NCBI RefSeq assembly: GCF_011516755.1
Contig: NZ_WOSY01000005.1
Location: forward strand, 186,001 to 250,000
From: Acetobacter conturbans
Lineage (GTDB): Bacteria > Pseudomonadota > Alphaproteobacteria > Acetobacterales > Acetobacteraceae
DNA length: 64,000 bases
Direction: 5' to 3'
Shown here: piece by piece, positions 17,077 through 27,475 of the stretch
Layout: each line of letters starts with the position of its first letter
Numbering within the stretch: the stretch's first letter is position 1
Notes under the pieces: generated by a model
What the model was told of the DNA's origin: nothing
Databases searched by the model: none
The model's input: only the letters and a program-made list of their open reading frames with translations
Program-made: the position numbers and the translations under genes

Positions 17077-17516
17077 AACTAGGCTCCTTTTTAACAATAG
17101 TAGTCGTGTACAAAACACACACGAAATCATAACTTTTAAGGAGAAGAACTGACACAACACGCGTCGAGGACTCGGATAAAAGCACCTACTCTGCGGTTAA
17201 ATGTACAGAAAGAAAGGAAAATGCAAGCAAAAATCTCTCTCCCGACGATTTGCGTTGTAACGCGTGCTCGGGAGCTTCGGCGGCCAAGCCGTTTCCACGG
17301 GCCTCATACATTGCTTTTTCGCCGCGCCATGCTCCCGCTGGATATGCGTTCGAGAGGGATATCGGACGTGCCGATCACGGTAACCCACCTCGGATTGGCG
17401 CGGGAACTTTTGGCAATGACTGATCTTCGGGCGTGTTCGTCTGAAAGGCGAATAAGGTCGTGACATTGGCAAGTCTGCTCTGGGAACGCTTAAAAATCGT
17501 CGGGAACACCTGCTTG
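17077..17516. other. Intergenic region between the cold-shock and MBL-fold genes
   Basis: The first about 130 bases are the leader and promoter of the minus-strand cold-shock gene. From 17200 to 17516 frames are open on both strands (17221-17463 plus, 17197-17535 minus), but neither has a recognisable domain or good start context. Nothing else is supported here. Confidence 0.45.
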
Positions 17517-18404
17517 TTAGAGGAAAGACCAGCAATCCCGGGGTGCGCCCGACTGAACCCGTCCCGCCGATGTGAGGGGAAAATGTGAGGTAAACAGTGT
17601 CGCATCATGGGTGCGGGCGTAGTCCAGTGCCCACTTGCGTGATTTCACGGCCGTCTCGGGATCGGCGTCGAAGACGGAGTTCCATTCGGGATACATGACC
17701 TGAACCGGGTGATGCATGACATCCCCTGTGAAGAGCACCTGTTCACTCCCGGACTGAAGGACGATGGACGCATGATGCGGCGTGTGACCCGGTGTGGGAT
17801 GAAAGGAAAAGCCCTCCAGGACATCCGTTCCATCGACTTCAACCGGATCGGCAAGACCTGCGTTGACGATCGGGTCCACGCTGTCCGCCCGTGTCATGAA
17901 GCTGGTATGATTGCGTTCGGTATCGTTGGCCGGATTACTGAAGAACTCAAACTCTTCCCGCGAGAAGAGGTAGCGGGCATTTGGGAAAGTAGGACACCAG
18001 ACGCCATCCTGCAGGCGTGTATTCCATCCGACATGATCAACATGAAGATGAGTCAGCAGGACAAAATCGATTTCTTCGGGCTGAATGCCCGTCTGTGAAA
18101 GATTTTCCAGATAGGTGGTGTGCAGGTGATCGAAATACGGGGCGGCAGGGCGTGCCTTGTCATTTCCCGCACCAGTGTCGATCAGAATTTTCCGGCCGCG
18201 ATCTTCGACCAGCCAGCTATGAACACTCAGCAGCGCGTGGGTCTGAGGCGCATCAAGCGTATCAGCCAGCCAGAGGCCAGCCTGTTGCGCCTGATCGTCG
18301 TTCCAGTCCGGAAGGAGGCGACTGGGAGGAAGCGCGGCGAGCATCATGTCCGGAACTTTTACGATGCGGGCCTCACCGACGGTGTGCCACTGGGGCTTGT
18401 CCAT
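17517..18404 (-). CDS. Metallo-beta-lactamase-fold hydrolase
   Basis: A 295-aa MBL-fold protein. Zinc ligands are in LLTHLHVDHVGW (HxHxDH), a His in PTPGHTPHHAS, the bridging Asp in VLFTGDVMHHP, and a late His in FTSHFPLT. The body resembles quorum-quenching lactonases and other broad MBL hydrolases; the substrate is unknown. No signal peptide. The start is given as ATG 18404 (GGAAC upstream); ATG 18428, eight codons earlier, is equally possible. Upstream DNA to the TonB receptor is non-coding. Confidence 0.85.
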   Translation of the reverse strand: MDKPQWHTVGEARIVKVPDMMLAALPPSRLLPDWNDDQAQQAGLWLADTLDAPQTHALLSVHSWLVEDRGRKILIDTGAGNDKARPAAPYFDHLHTTYLENLSQTGIQPEEIDFVLLTHLHVDHVGWNTRLQDGVWCPTFPNARYLFSREEFEFFSNPANDTERNHTSFMTRADSVDPIVNAGLADPVEVDGTDVLEGFSFHPTPGHTPHHASIVLQSGSEQVLFTGDVMHHPVQVMYPEWNSVFDADPETAVKSRKWALDYARTHDATLFTSHFPLTSAGRVQSGAPRDCWSFL

Positions 18405-19165
18405 GATCGTGTTCCGTTTCAGTCGCATGCTTCGAATGGCGTTAAACGGGGATAGGCCAGCATGGTTTGAGAATTCAATGATCAGAATAGCCCTTTATAG
18501 ACGCTGTCAACATCGGCTGGTCGCCCATATCGAGGTTTTTCATAGGTGAGACCGGGGGTAGCTTGATCGTCGTCGGTAGCGGCACAGCGTGAGTTGGCCC
18601 GAATGAGCCGGGGATGTGGAAGGTCTTCCTTCAACCGATATCTCGCAAACGCCGTAGATGAGGTCTTCTGAGATCCTTCAATGCGAGCATCGACTGGTAG
18701 TGTCGCCGCCGATCCGGCGCAGGGATGGTCAATGTGTGTGCTGTGTCATGCTCCGCAGGCCGGATGACAGAGGAACGACCCAAGGGAGGCCCTTGTGAAA
18801 GGGACCGGTACATGCCCCTCCTTATGTGGATAATCTCTACAAGCACTCATTCGGCATTATTTTCGGTCTTTGGCGTCCAGAAGTCATTTGCCGCGCTTCG
18901 CCCGCGCATTGTCAAACGGTCAGGACTATGTGCAGCGGTGCGCGGAATTGCTCCTTCACAGCCCACCTCTCCGGATTGATACGCAAAACAGCGTTTGCGC
19001 CCTGCATCCGGGATTCAACAGACCTGTATTATTTTGGCATCACTCTGTGATTATATTCACTCATATATAGGTTTATGCGCGGCGATATATGGACAGTCCT
19101 GCCTCAGGCACGGCAGAAGAGGAACACCTCTTGTTCTTTATTCATATTCCGGACCCGCCAGATCT
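18405..19165. other. Long intergenic region upstream of the TonB receptor
   Basis: About 760 bp with divergent promoters expected for the MBL-fold gene and the receptor gene. Short frames are present, but none has a domain or ribosome binding site. The last 150 bases become AT-rich (TTATATT, CATATATAGG), which suits a promoter. No convincing Fur box was found by eye. Confidence 0.45.
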
Positions 19166-21547
19166 ATGCACGATCGTTTTCATACCTTTTTCGTCACAGG
19201 AACGTTTGGCGCCCTTCTGCTGACAACCTCGGCGCTGGCAGCGACGCCTACTCCCGCATCGCAGGGCACTCCCGGCAAACAGATCGCCTTAAAAACGGCC
19301 GCTACCAAAACACCGACAACCAAAACGTCGGCAGCCAGGACACCGGTCGCCACAACTCCGATCGCCGGGATACTGGATGGTTCCAATGGCGAAACGGTGA
19401 ATGTTCATGGTCATCATGCCGCAGATGGCACCGGCGCCAAATATATGAACAAGACCGTCTATCTTGGGCCTCTGGGCAATAGAGACACACTGGACACGCC
19501 TTATTCCGTCATGGGTGTCACTCATGACGTCGTGGTCAACCAGCAGATCCGCAACCTCAACGACCTGGCACAGTATCTGCCATCGGTGCAGATGGAAGTT
19601 CGTGGTGATCCGAATACGTCTCGCCCGCAGTCCCGCGGGTTCGAGGCTGACGTGATCTCCAACTCCCGTCTTGACGGCCTGAATGTGGTTTCCACCACGC
19701 CTTATCCGGCTGAATGGATCGATAATCTGCAAGTCCTCAATGGTCTCGCAGGTGCGATGTATGGACCGGAAAACCCCGCTGGTGTTTTTGAATATACACT
19801 CAAACGCCCGACTGACCGGCGAACCGAACGCCTGTCAGTGGGCGTGGATTCCATCGGCACCCCCACGGTCAATGGTGATATTTCCGGTCGTGTGGGCAAA
19901 AATGGCTGGTTTGGTTACCGCCTGAACATGCTGCATGCCGATGGCACGGCCTATACACAGGGAAGCTCGGTCCGCCGGGAAATGGTCAGTGGTGATTTCG
20001 ATATCCATCTTGACGACAAGACGGTTATCGAAATTGACGCCAGCCATTATACATACGACCAGCGCGGCACAGCCCCCGCCTTTGGTATTCCGTCGACCGG
20101 GGTGGGAGGGAGTAAATTACCCGAAGCTCCGGATCTGAGTAAGCGTCTGGCTCCTGAGTGGAGCGGTTATAATATGGAAACCAATACTTTCCTTGCCAAG
20201 ATCAAACACCAGATCAACGAGGACTGGAGCTTTACACTGGGCGGCCTGTATCAGGATGCCGCCAGGCAATCCTTTGGTGTGGCCGATACGTTGTGCGACG
20301 GCAGCAAAACCTGTTCCGGGCTGAAAGGCAGTAATGGATGGTTTAGTTCCAAAGCAACAGCCACAACCACGGCGGATGATTTCCGTGTTGGTAGTAACAT
20401 GGCTTATTTCAATGGTCGTGTTTATACCGGGCCGATCAGGCATGATCTGGTCATCGGCACCAACGGTTACATGATGGGAAATTATAATCCGGTCGGGGCT
20501 GTAACGAGCGCGCAAAACCTGGGAACTTACAATCTCTACGGTGCCTCACCATCCAGTGGAACACAGCCTTATTATCACGGACGTTATAAATCCAGCAGTG
20601 TCACCAGTCAGTCGTTTATCGTGGGCGACACACTGAGAATAAACAAACACTGGTCGATCATGGGTACACTCGCCTGGAGCTGGATCAATCAGGAAGGCGC
20701 TCTCAACGCGACCACTCCACTCAGAAAAACCTTTGATACATCAGCGGCTTTCAGTCCGACAACCAGCCTGATGTATAAGCCGACCGATAATCAGACCATC
20801 TATTTTACCTATGGCCGGTCGGTTGAAGCTGGTCCGGTTACGCCCAACAGCACAAGTTATACCAATACAAACATTGCACTCCCTATTGCACACTCCGAAG
20901 AGTATGAAGTCGGCTACAAATTCCGTTATCAGAAAATGCAGTTCAACGTTGCGGGTTTTCGGATGACGTCGCCTTATGCCATGTATGTTGCCGCAACGGA
21001 CCCGACCGGTTGCGTGGCCAAGAGCAATTGTCAGACTTATCAATATGGCGGAACGCAGCGCAATTACGGTGTGGAGGCCCAAATTTCGGGCGAAGTTCTG
21101 CCTAACCTGTCTGTCCTCGCCGGCATGACCTGGCTGGATGCCGAACTGGTCCATGCCGCGTCGTCCACGTTGAACAAAAAGGAGATTGTTGGCGCAGCTC
21201 CGTTGCAGGCCAGTATATTGCTGGACTATCGCCTGCCGCTGTCATTTGGCTCTTTCGCATCTCGCTGGGCCTTCAATGCTGGTGTCCATTATATGGGGAA
21301 CCGCGCGGCTAACGTCACCAATACGCTGCATACCGGATCGTACACAACGCTGGAGCTGGGCACACGCTATGCTTTCCATGTCGCCCAGTTTCCGTGGGTG
21401 GCACGTTTTGGTGTCAGCAACGTTACGAACGAACGGTACTGGGCATCTGTTTATACAGGGTCGCCAAGTGGCACATCAGGTGCGGCATCAAGCTTGTATG
21501 CGGGATTGCCCCGTGTCTACCACTTCACGTTGTCAGCGGAGTTCTGA
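19166..21547 (+). CDS. TonB-dependent outer membrane receptor (siderophore type)
   Basis: A 793-aa 22-stranded barrel receptor for energised uptake of a ferric siderophore or similar ligand. A signal peptide (MHDRFHTFFVTGTFGALLLT...ALA) is followed by a Thr/Pro/Lys-rich linker. The candidate TonB box is ETVNVHG. The plug domain follows (DTPYSVMGVTHDVVVNQQ, LPSVQMEVRGDP, RGFEADVISNSRLDG). The barrel ends in aromatic Phe (FTLSAEF), as needed for outer-membrane insertion. Two small Cys pairs lie in predicted extracellular loops (CDGSKTC, CVAKSNC). ATG 19166 was chosen for the signal peptide; the frame is open back to 18995. No siderophore biosynthesis or FecR gene lies nearby. Confidence 0.9.
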   Translation: MHDRFHTFFVTGTFGALLLTTSALAATPTPASQGTPGKQIALKTAATKTPTTKTSAARTPVATTPIAGILDGSNGETVNVHGHHAADGTGAKYMNKTVYLGPLGNRDTLDTPYSVMGVTHDVVVNQQIRNLNDLAQYLPSVQMEVRGDPNTSRPQSRGFEADVISNSRLDGLNVVSTTPYPAEWIDNLQVLNGLAGAMYGPENPAGVFEYTLKRPTDRRTERLSVGVDSIGTPTVNGDISGRVGKNGWFGYRLNMLHADGTAYTQGSSVRREMVSGDFDIHLDDKTVIEIDASHYTYDQRGTAPAFGIPSTGVGGSKLPEAPDLSKRLAPEWSGYNMETNTFLAKIKHQINEDWSFTLGGLYQDAARQSFGVADTLCDGSKTCSGLKGSNGWFSSKATATTTADDFRVGSNMAYFNGRVYTGPIRHDLVIGTNGYMMGNYNPVGAVTSAQNLGTYNLYGASPSSGTQPYYHGRYKSSSVTSQSFIVGDTLRINKHWSIMGTLAWSWINQEGALNATTPLRKTFDTSAAFSPTTSLMYKPTDNQTIYFTYGRSVEAGPVTPNSTSYTNTNIALPIAHSEEYEVGYKFRYQKMQFNVAGFRMTSPYAMYVAATDPTGCVAKSNCQTYQYGGTQRNYGVEAQISGEVLPNLSVLAGMTWLDAELVHAASSTLNKKEIVGAAPLQASILLDYRLPLSFGSFASRWAFNAGVHYMGNRAANVTNTLHTGSYTTLELGTRYAFHVAQFPWVARFGVSNVTNERYWASVYTGSPSGTSGAASSLYAGLPRVYHFTLSAEF

Positions 21548-21577
21548 TAACCTTTCCCGGGAAATCAGACAGAAAAC

Positions 21578-21614
21578 GCAACAGGCTCATCACATTCCGT
21601 GGTGAGCCTGTTGC
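21578..21614 (+). terminator. Hairpin after the TonB receptor gene
   Basis: GCAACAGGCTCA (21578-21589) pairs with TGAGCCTGTTGC (21603-21614), and CAC/GTG can extend it inward. No T-run. Confidence 0.6.
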
Positions 21615-22074
21615 ATTGAATGGATGGCAAAAGCGCTTCCATTTTATTTCGGCTCCCATTCTGCTGCGATAAAGATGTTTGCACATTTTCCAACGGTGAA
21701 AGCATTGAGCATTCAACCGGCAGCGTCTCACAAGACGGTAACGGGTTCTGCTGTTCTGGTCCGTAGGAGAGCCCAGAATGGGGCTTGATACGACACATCT
21801 CTGCTCAGCGTTGGCATGCTGATCACTCGATACAGGGGTGGAATCCCTCTCCACTAACGGCACCGTCATTCCTGAAGGTGGATTGTCCCTCACTCATAGC
21901 AAGGTAAAAGCGACGGGAGCGATTGAAGCATCGCTAAATGAGAGTGCGAGGCCTGTAAAACGGCGGAATCGTTGTGGTTGCCTTGAGGCGCAAATACTAT
22001 GCCTCCTTACTCTCCCCGCTCCAGCATATCCCCCTGACAAGTAGCCAGAAAAACTCAACTCTCCGTCCAGTGCC
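21615..22074. other. Intergenic region without recognisable genes
   Basis: About 460 bp between the receptor terminator and the SelW-like gene. Short frames on both strands (for example 21838-22044) lack domains and start signals. Nothing supported. Confidence 0.4.
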
Positions 22075-22356
22075 CTACCGGTCCACATGCCCCAGATCGC
22101 GCTCCGGATCGATGACATCGCGGACCTTCTGTTTCAACTCCTTCGGACCGGGGAAACCGCCGTCGCGTTTCCTCTCCCATATCAGGGTATCATCGACGTG
22201 AATCTCGAACCGCCCGCCAGTGTCAGGGCAAAGCGCCACTTCGGAAAGCTGAGTGCCGAAGGTGGAGAGTAGTTCCTGCGCCATCCATGCGGAGCGGAGC
22301 AGCCAGTTGCACTGCGTGCAGTAACGGATCGAAACCCTGTGAGCTTTTTCGGTCAT
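22075..22356 (-). CDS. SelT/SelW/SelH (Rdx) family protein
   Basis: A 93-aa thioredoxin-like protein. The redox motif CTQC (RYCTQCNWLLRSAWMAQEL) sits near the N-terminus in the place of the Cys-x-x-Sec of eukaryotic selenoproteins W. The rest (LSEVALCPDTGGRFEI, WERKRDGGFPGPKELKQKVRD) is typical of bacterial Rdx proteins; their role in thiol redox is poorly known. The start at 22356 has AGGAAAG upstream. The longer open frame to 22572 is antisense to the amidase gene and is rejected. Divergent from the amidase gene. Confidence 0.88.
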   Translation of the reverse strand: MTEKAHRVSIRYCTQCNWLLRSAWMAQELLSTFGTQLSEVALCPDTGGRFEIHVDDTLIWERKRDGGFPGPKELKQKVRDVIDPERDLGHVDR

Positions 22357-22472
22357 GGCCCGACTTTCCTGCTGGATGGCATGGATCCGGTTTTGCGCCC
22401 GGACAGGGAAGCATCGTAGAAAGCATCCTGCGGCAACGCCACACCTCTGATCGCATCTGAAGGATCGCCCCG

Positions 22473-23264
22473 ATGAAAGTCGCCCTCGGACAGTTCGCCG
22501 TCGCTCCGGAATGGACCGCCAATCTCGCACAGTGCGTGTCGCTGATCGACAAGGCCGCGGCGGAAGGAGCAAAGCTTCTTATTCTTCCGGAGAGCATCAT
22601 CGCGGCGGACATGAACGATCCCCGCATCACCGTGCGCACAGCGCAGCCGCTCGACGGCCCCTTCGTCACCGGCCTGATCGACGCGCTGGCGGGAAAAGAC
22701 CTGACCATCATCTGCTGCATCGCTACCCCCGCCGAGCCGGTGCTGACCCATAACTGCCAGATCGTGCTCAACGCTGCGGGACTGGTCGCCAGCTACCGCA
22801 AGCTGCACCTGTACGACGCCTTCAACATGAAGGAATCGAACGAATACGTCCCCGGCACCGACCTGCCGCCCATCGTGCAGGTCGGGGACATCAGGGTCGG
22901 GCTGATGACCTGTTACGACGTGCGCTTTCCGGAAGTCGCCCGTTCGCTGGCTCTGCGGGGTGCGGACCTGCTGACCGTGCCCGCCGCATGGGTGCGCGGC
23001 CCCGGCAAGGAGTGGCACTGGGAAGTGATGGTCACGGCGCGAGCGCTGGAAAACACCTGCTATGTGGCCGCTGTCGGTGAGTGCGGCCCACGCAATATCG
23101 GGTGCAGCATGATGGTCGATCCGCTGGGTGTCGCCGTCGCCCGGACCGGCAGCAACCCGGACCTGATCTTCGCCAGCGTGGATCTCGAACGCATCCGAAC
23201 GACTCGTGCGGCGCTGCCCGTCCTCGCCAATCGCCGTTTCAAAGACCCCGAACTCGACACCTGA
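22473..23264 (+). CDS. Carbon-nitrogen hydrolase (nitrilase family amidase)
   Basis: A 263-aa amidase of the nitrilase superfamily with the Glu-Lys-Cys triad: Glu in LLILPES, Lys in YRKLHLYD and Cys in MTCYDVRFPE. The form resembles Nit1/YbeM, which repairs deaminated glutathione, but other small amides cannot be excluded. AAGGA precedes the ATG. It ends 20 bases before the UvrA2 gene, so the two are probably one transcript. Confidence 0.9.
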   Translation: MKVALGQFAVAPEWTANLAQCVSLIDKAAAEGAKLLILPESIIAADMNDPRITVRTAQPLDGPFVTGLIDALAGKDLTIICCIATPAEPVLTHNCQIVLNAAGLVASYRKLHLYDAFNMKESNEYVPGTDLPPIVQVGDIRVGLMTCYDVRFPEVARSLALRGADLLTVPAAWVRGPGKEWHWEVMVTARALENTCYVAAVGECGPRNIGCSMMVDPLGVAVARTGSNPDLIFASVDLERIRTTRAALPVLANRRFKDPELDT

Positions 23265-23284
23265 AAACCACAGCCGGAGCTATC

Positions 23285-25807
23285 ATGGACACCCTGAACG
23301 AGACGAAAAACCTGATCCAGAGCCGTGATGATGGCTTCGTTCATGTTCGGGGCGCACGCGAGCATAATCTCAAAAACGTCAGTGTGGACCTGCCACGTGA
23401 TAGTCTCGTGGTGTTCACAGGTGTTTCCGGCTCCGGAAAATCTTCACTCGCTTTCGGCACGCTCTACGCCGAGGCGCAGCGCCGCTACCTTGAATCCGTC
23501 TCGCCCTATGCCCGTCGCCTGTTTCAGCAGATGCCCGTGCCGGATGTGGACAGCGTGGACGGCCTGCCGCCCGCCATCGCACTCCAGCAGCAGCGCGGCG
23601 GCAGCTCCGGGCGCTCGTCCGTCGGCAGCATCACCACGCTCTCGAACCTGTTGCGGATGCTCTACTCCCGTGCCGGAACCTATCCCGAGGGATTGGCGCG
23701 GCTGGAAGCGGAATCCTTCTCGCCGAACACGCCGATGGGGGCCTGCAAACGCTGCCACGGGCTGGGCCGCATCCATGACGTGACGGAAGCGAACATGGTG
23801 CCGGACGACAGCCTTTCCATCCGTGATCGCGCTGTCGCGTCATGGCCGACCGCATGGCAGGGGCAGAACCTGCGTGACATCCTCGTCACCAGAGGTGTCG
23901 ATGTCGATTGTCCCTGGCATGATCTGCCGAAAAAGACACGTGACTGGATTCTCTTCACCGACGAGACGCCGACTTATCCGGTCTATCCCGGCTTCACGCA
24001 TGAGCAGGTGAAGCATGCCATTTCACGCGGGCTGGAACCCGGCTATCAGGGCACATTTACCGGTGCGCGGCGCTACATTCTTCAGACTTTCGCCAATTCG
24101 CAGAGTGCCATGATGCGCAAGCGGGTCGAGGCGTTCATGACCTCCACCGACTGCCCGGACTGTCACGGCCAACGCCTGAACGCCGATGCGCTGCGGGTGA
24201 CGTTCGGCAGTTACAACATCGCCGCCATGACGGCATTGCCGCTGGAAACCATCGCCGGGACATTGCGCGCTTCGGTGGACGCCAACCCGGCACAGGATGC
24301 GACCGCCATTGCCGCCGGGCGCATCGTCGAGGACATGATCGCGCGCATTGCCGTGCTGGAAGATCTCGGCCTCGGTTATCTCCAGATGGATCGCGGAGTG
24401 CAGACGCTTTCCCCCGGCGAATATCAGCGTCTGCGCCTCGGCACACAGATTCACTCCAACCTGTTCGGCGTGGTCTATGTGCTGGACGAGCCGTCCGCCG
24501 GTCTGCATCCCGCCGATACACAGGCCCTGCTTGCGGCGCTGGACCGGTTGCGCAACGCTGGAAATTCTCTTTTCCTCGTCGAGCACAATCTCGATATCGT
24601 GCGCAATGCAGAGTGGGTCGTGGATGTTGGGCCACAGGCGGGAACGCGCGGTGGCGAGGTGCTCTATTCCGGCCCGCTCGCAGGACTGAAGGCTGTCGAG
24701 AACTCCCGCACGCGGGACTATGTGTTTGCGGCCACGACAGCCGTTCACCACACACCGCGCAAACCCTCCGGCTGGCTGCGTCTTGAGGATATCAGTTGGA
24801 ATAACCTGAACAACCTGTCGGCTTCTTTTCCCCTTGGCACGTTCACGTCTGTGACCGGTGTCTCAGGTTCCGGAAAATCCTCTCTGGTCAGTCAGGTTCT
24901 CACAACTGTTATGGCTAAAGCCCTCGGTCAGGCGTTGCCGGAAGCAGAGGAAGAAGAGACATCTCTTGCTCCTTCTGCCCCCTCGGGAGATCCGGAAGGG
25001 CGGATTGTCGAAGGTCTGGGCACTATCAAACGTCTTGTGGTGATTGACCAGAAACCCATCGGACGCACGCCGCGCTCAAACCTTGCGACTTACACTGGGC
25101 TTTTCGATACCATTCGTAAACTCTACGCAGGAACCGATCTGGCGCGTTCCCGCAAATACGATGCTGGACATTTCTCGTTCAACCTTCCGAAAGGTCGTTG
25201 TCCAACTTGTGAAGGTGCGGGATCGACCATGGTGGAACTGCTGTTCCTGCCGAGTGTCTATGCGCCCTGTCCCGCCTGTCATGGCGCACGCTACAAACCC
25301 GAAATTCTCGACGTCACCTATAGGGGGCGCTCCATAGCCGAAGTTCTCGACATGAATGTCGATGAAGCCTGCGTGTTTTTTGTCGAAGACGCAGGCCCTG
25401 CGCAGGCCCTGACCACGCTTCAGCGCGGTGGCCTAGGCCATCTCAAACTTGGTCAGCCCGCGACGGAACTCTCTGGTGGTGAAGCGCAGCGGATCAAGCT
25501 GGCAACGGAACTGCAAAAGCAGCGTCGTGGTCACACACTCTACATTCTTGATGAGCCAACAACCGGATTGCATCCCGCTGATGCCGACCGGTTGATGGAT
25601 CATCTTCATGAACTGGTGGAGAGTGGGAACACCGTCATTGTGGCTGAGCACGACATGCGGCTTGTGGCGCGAGGCGACTGGGTGATTGATCTCGGGCCGG
25701 GTGCGGGCGGCAAGGGCGGAGGTATCGTGGCGGAAGGAACGCCTCGGGCTGTTGCTCATAGCGAAGGGAGTGTCACCGCACCGTTTCTGGCGCGCTACAC
25801 GGAGTAG
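23285..25807 (+). CDS. UvrA2-like (class II) excision nuclease ATPase subunit
   Basis: An 840-aa tandem ABC ATPase. Both halves have Walker A ([15 protein letters not shown] and [15 protein letters not shown]), signature motifs ([12 protein letters not shown] and [12 protein letters not shown]) and Walker B ([15 protein letters not shown] and [15 protein letters not shown]). Two zinc modules are visible: CKRCHGLG with CPDCHGQRL, and CPTCEGAG with CPACHGARY. It is about 100 residues shorter than UvrA and the UvrB-binding segment after the first Walker A appears absent, which defines the UvrA2 class. UvrA2 proteins are linked to tolerance of DNA-damaging agents or drugs. The signature of the first half is SPGE rather than SGGE. 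The start at 23285 has GGAG upstream. Confidence 0.9.
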   Translation: MDTLNETKNLIQSRDDGFVHVRGAREHNLKNVSVDLPRDSLVVFTGVSGSGKSSLAFGTLYAEAQRRYLESVSPYARRLFQQMPVPDVDSVDGLPPAIALQQQRGGSSGRSSVGSITTLSNLLRMLYSRAGTYPEGLARLEAESFSPNTPMGACKRCHGLGRIHDVTEANMVPDDSLSIRDRAVASWPTAWQGQNLRDILVTRGVDVDCPWHDLPKKTRDWILFTDETPTYPVYPGFTHEQVKHAISRGLEPGYQGTFTGARRYILQTFANSQSAMMRKRVEAFMTSTDCPDCHGQRLNADALRVTFGSYNIAAMTALPLETIAGTLRASVDANPAQDATAIAAGRIVEDMIARIAVLEDLGLGYLQMDRGVQTLSPGEYQRLRLGTQIHSNLFGVVYVLDEPSAGLHPADTQALLAALDRLRNAGNSLFLVEHNLDIVRNAEWVVDVGPQAGTRGGEVLYSGPLAGLKAVENSRTRDYVFAATTAVHHTPRKPSGWLRLEDISWNNLNNLSASFPLGTFTSVTGVSGSGKSSLVSQVLTTVMAKALGQALPEAEEEETSLAPSAPSGDPEGRIVEGLGTIKRLVVIDQKPIGRTPRSNLATYTGLFDTIRKLYAGTDLARSRKYDAGHFSFNLPKGRCPTCEGAGSTMVELLFLPSVYAPCPACHGARYKPEILDVTYRGRSIAEVLDMNVDEACVFFVEDAGPAQALTTLQRGGLGHLKLGQPATELSGGEAQRIKLATELQKQRRGHTLYILDEPTTGLHPADADRLMDHLHELVESGNTVIVAEHDMRLVARGDWVIDLGPGAGGKGGGIVAEGTPRAVAHSEGSVTAPFLARYTE

Positions 25808-25864
25808 GGCTTCCGGGGCAAAAACCCGGACCCTACAAAAGCAGCAGCCTTTCTTTGATACCTA

Positions 25865-26071
25865 TTATTCTGGTGTCAAAGCAGAAGCCTTGTGAAAAGC
25901 GATATGTCCTGTCCTGCTGCACCGGATTTCATACTGCGGCTCTTCCGGGGAAGCATGGTGCGTATAGCCGTTGACCTCGAACGGTGCCTTTCGGACAGAG
26001 ATGATCGTGCCGGATGTGCGGCCGCCTTCGTATTTCCATGAGACACCATCACCTGTTTTGAAATCAGTCAT
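25865..26071 (-). CDS. DUF2945 (HVA1 TUDOR-like) small protein
   Basis: A 68-aa protein beginning MTDFKTGDGVSWKYEGGRTSG, with PQYEIRCSRTGHIAFHK near its end. This is the compact beta-barrel layout of DUF2945/HVA1 proteins (KTGD-x-VSW, GR-x-x-G, K-x-G-x-x-AxHK). Function unknown. It follows the flavohaemoglobin gene on the same strand with a 68-base gap and may be cotranscribed. The longer frame to 26122 has no added support. Confidence 0.8.
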   Translation of the reverse strand: MTDFKTGDGVSWKYEGGRTSGTIISVRKAPFEVNGYTHHASPEEPQYEIRCSRTGHIAFHKASALTPE

Positions 26072-26139
26072 GATCCAGTTATCCCCTGACCAGAAGGCCG
26101 TGGCAGGTTTTGCACCTGCCACCGTTTACCTCATGCCCC

Positions 26140-27354
26140 TCAGATGGCGGCCAGAAGATCTGCATCGGCAGCCGAACCGAAGAATTCGTAGCGCAGCTGC
26201 GCAGCCGGAACGCCTGCTGCCTTCAGAGTTTCGACCATATCGCGCATGAACTGGTCCGGGCCGCAGATACGATAGATCGTGTCAGGATCAATCTGTGTTG
26301 CCAGCCATGCTTTCGAGATGCGGCCAGCATGATAGCGAACACCTGATTGCACCGCCGCACTCTCCGGCACTCCCGTGCTGAAGAAAATATCTGCCTGCAA
26401 CACGCCGGATTTAGCCAACTTCCGGACATCCGCTCCAAATGCCTCCGTCCCTGCTGTATGCGCACCATGAATGAAGCGAACCGACTTTTTCTCGTCGGAT
26501 GACAGCGCCTCAACAGCAGAGATAAATGGTGTCAGTCCAATGCCTGCACTGAGGAAAACCGTTTTCTGCTCTTTCGTCGGGTCATAGACAAAATCACCGG
26601 CAGGAGCGGACACCTGCAATTCCGTGCCTTCCTGCACCGTGTCATGGAACCATGAGGAGACAACGCCGCCGTCTTCCTTCCGCACGCTGATCCGGTAGTG
26701 CTCCGGCGAAGGGGCGGATGAGATGCTGTAATTGCGGCGCTCCGGACCATGTCCGGGAATCTCCAGTTTGAAACTCAGATACTGGCCAGGCAGGTGCTTC
26801 ATCACCGGATTGCCATTCGTCGGCACCAGTTCAAACGAGCGGATGATGCTGCTTTCCTGCTTCACGGACCGGACGCGGAATGTGCGCCAGCCGGTCCAGC
26901 CGCCGGGAGCCTCTTCGTGTTCGTCATAAATCTGCTTTTCACGACCGATCAGCACGTCAGCAAGAAACCAGTAGGCTTTGGCCCAGGCATCCATGATCTC
27001 CGGCGTCGCGGCATCGCCCAGCACATGCTCGATCGCGCCGAGCAGAGCCTTGCCGACATACGGGTAATGCTCCGGCAGGATGTTCAGGCCGACATGCTTT
27101 TGCGTGATGCGCTCGACCATGCCGCCGAGATTGCCCAGCGTGTCGATATTGCGGGCATAGGCCAACACCGCGAGCGCAAGCGCCTTAGGCTGCTCACCGT
27201 CTTTCTGATGCGACATGTTGAACAGGTCGCGGATCTCGGGATCGGCCAGCAGCCGCTGGTACATTTCCTTCGTGATATCCAGACCATGCGCCTCAAGAGC
27301 AGGAACGCAGGCTTTGACGATGGAGCGCGTTTTTTCGTCGAGAGGAGCAGTCAT
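26140..27354 (-). CDS. hmp: Flavohaemoglobin (nitric oxide dioxygenase)
   Basis: A 404-aa cytosolic enzyme that converts NO and O2 to nitrate with NAD(P)H. Residues 1 to about 140 form the globin with the proximal-His region ITQKHVGLNILPEHY. The FAD domain has RRNYSISSAP and the NAD domain has AGIGLTPFISAVE and YRICGPDQFM. AAGGA precedes ATG 27354. It is divergent from the NsrR-type regulator, and a candidate NsrR operator lies between, so induction by NO is the simple reading. Confidence 0.95.
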   Translation of the reverse strand: MTAPLDEKTRSIVKACVPALEAHGLDITKEMYQRLLADPEIRDLFNMSHQKDGEQPKALALAVLAYARNIDTLGNLGGMVERITQKHVGLNILPEHYPYVGKALLGAIEHVLGDAATPEIMDAWAKAYWFLADVLIGREKQIYDEHEEAPGGWTGWRTFRVRSVKQESSIIRSFELVPTNGNPVMKHLPGQYLSFKLEIPGHGPERRNYSISSAPSPEHYRISVRKEDGGVVSSWFHDTVQEGTELQVSAPAGDFVYDPTKEQKTVFLSAGIGLTPFISAVEALSSDEKKSVRFIHGAHTAGTEAFGADVRKLAKSGVLQADIFFSTGVPESAAVQSGVRYHAGRISKAWLATQIDPDTIYRICGPDQFMRDMVETLKAAGVPAAQLRYEFFGSAADADLLAAI

Positions 27355-27370
27355 CGGATTTCAATCCTTA

Positions 27371-27416
27371 AAGGTGTTTAACATAGTAACCTTAATGAGC
27401 GGCGACCCGTTAAGGT
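27371..27416. promoter_or_regulatory. Candidate NsrR operator between hmp and nsrR
   Basis: A dyad with the 11-1-11 geometry of NsrR sites: left arm AAGGTGTTTAA, right arm ATAGTAACCTT (27371-27393). The arms match 7 of 11. A second nested repeat is ACCTTAA (27389-27395) with TTAAGGT (27410-27416). Confidence 0.55.
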
Positions 27417-27475
27417 GTCAATGAGAGAAACCTTTTTGTGTGGTCATGGCCGCCATGCTGGTTTATCATTTTCCA

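Noticed and set aside
19021-19165. Fur box upstream of the TonB receptor
   Set aside because: AT-rich, but no stretch matching the 19-bp Fur dyad could be defended.
22357-22572. N-terminal extension of the SelW-like protein
   Set aside because: The extension is antisense to the amidase gene and the internal ATG 22356 has a ribosome binding site and the family N-terminus.
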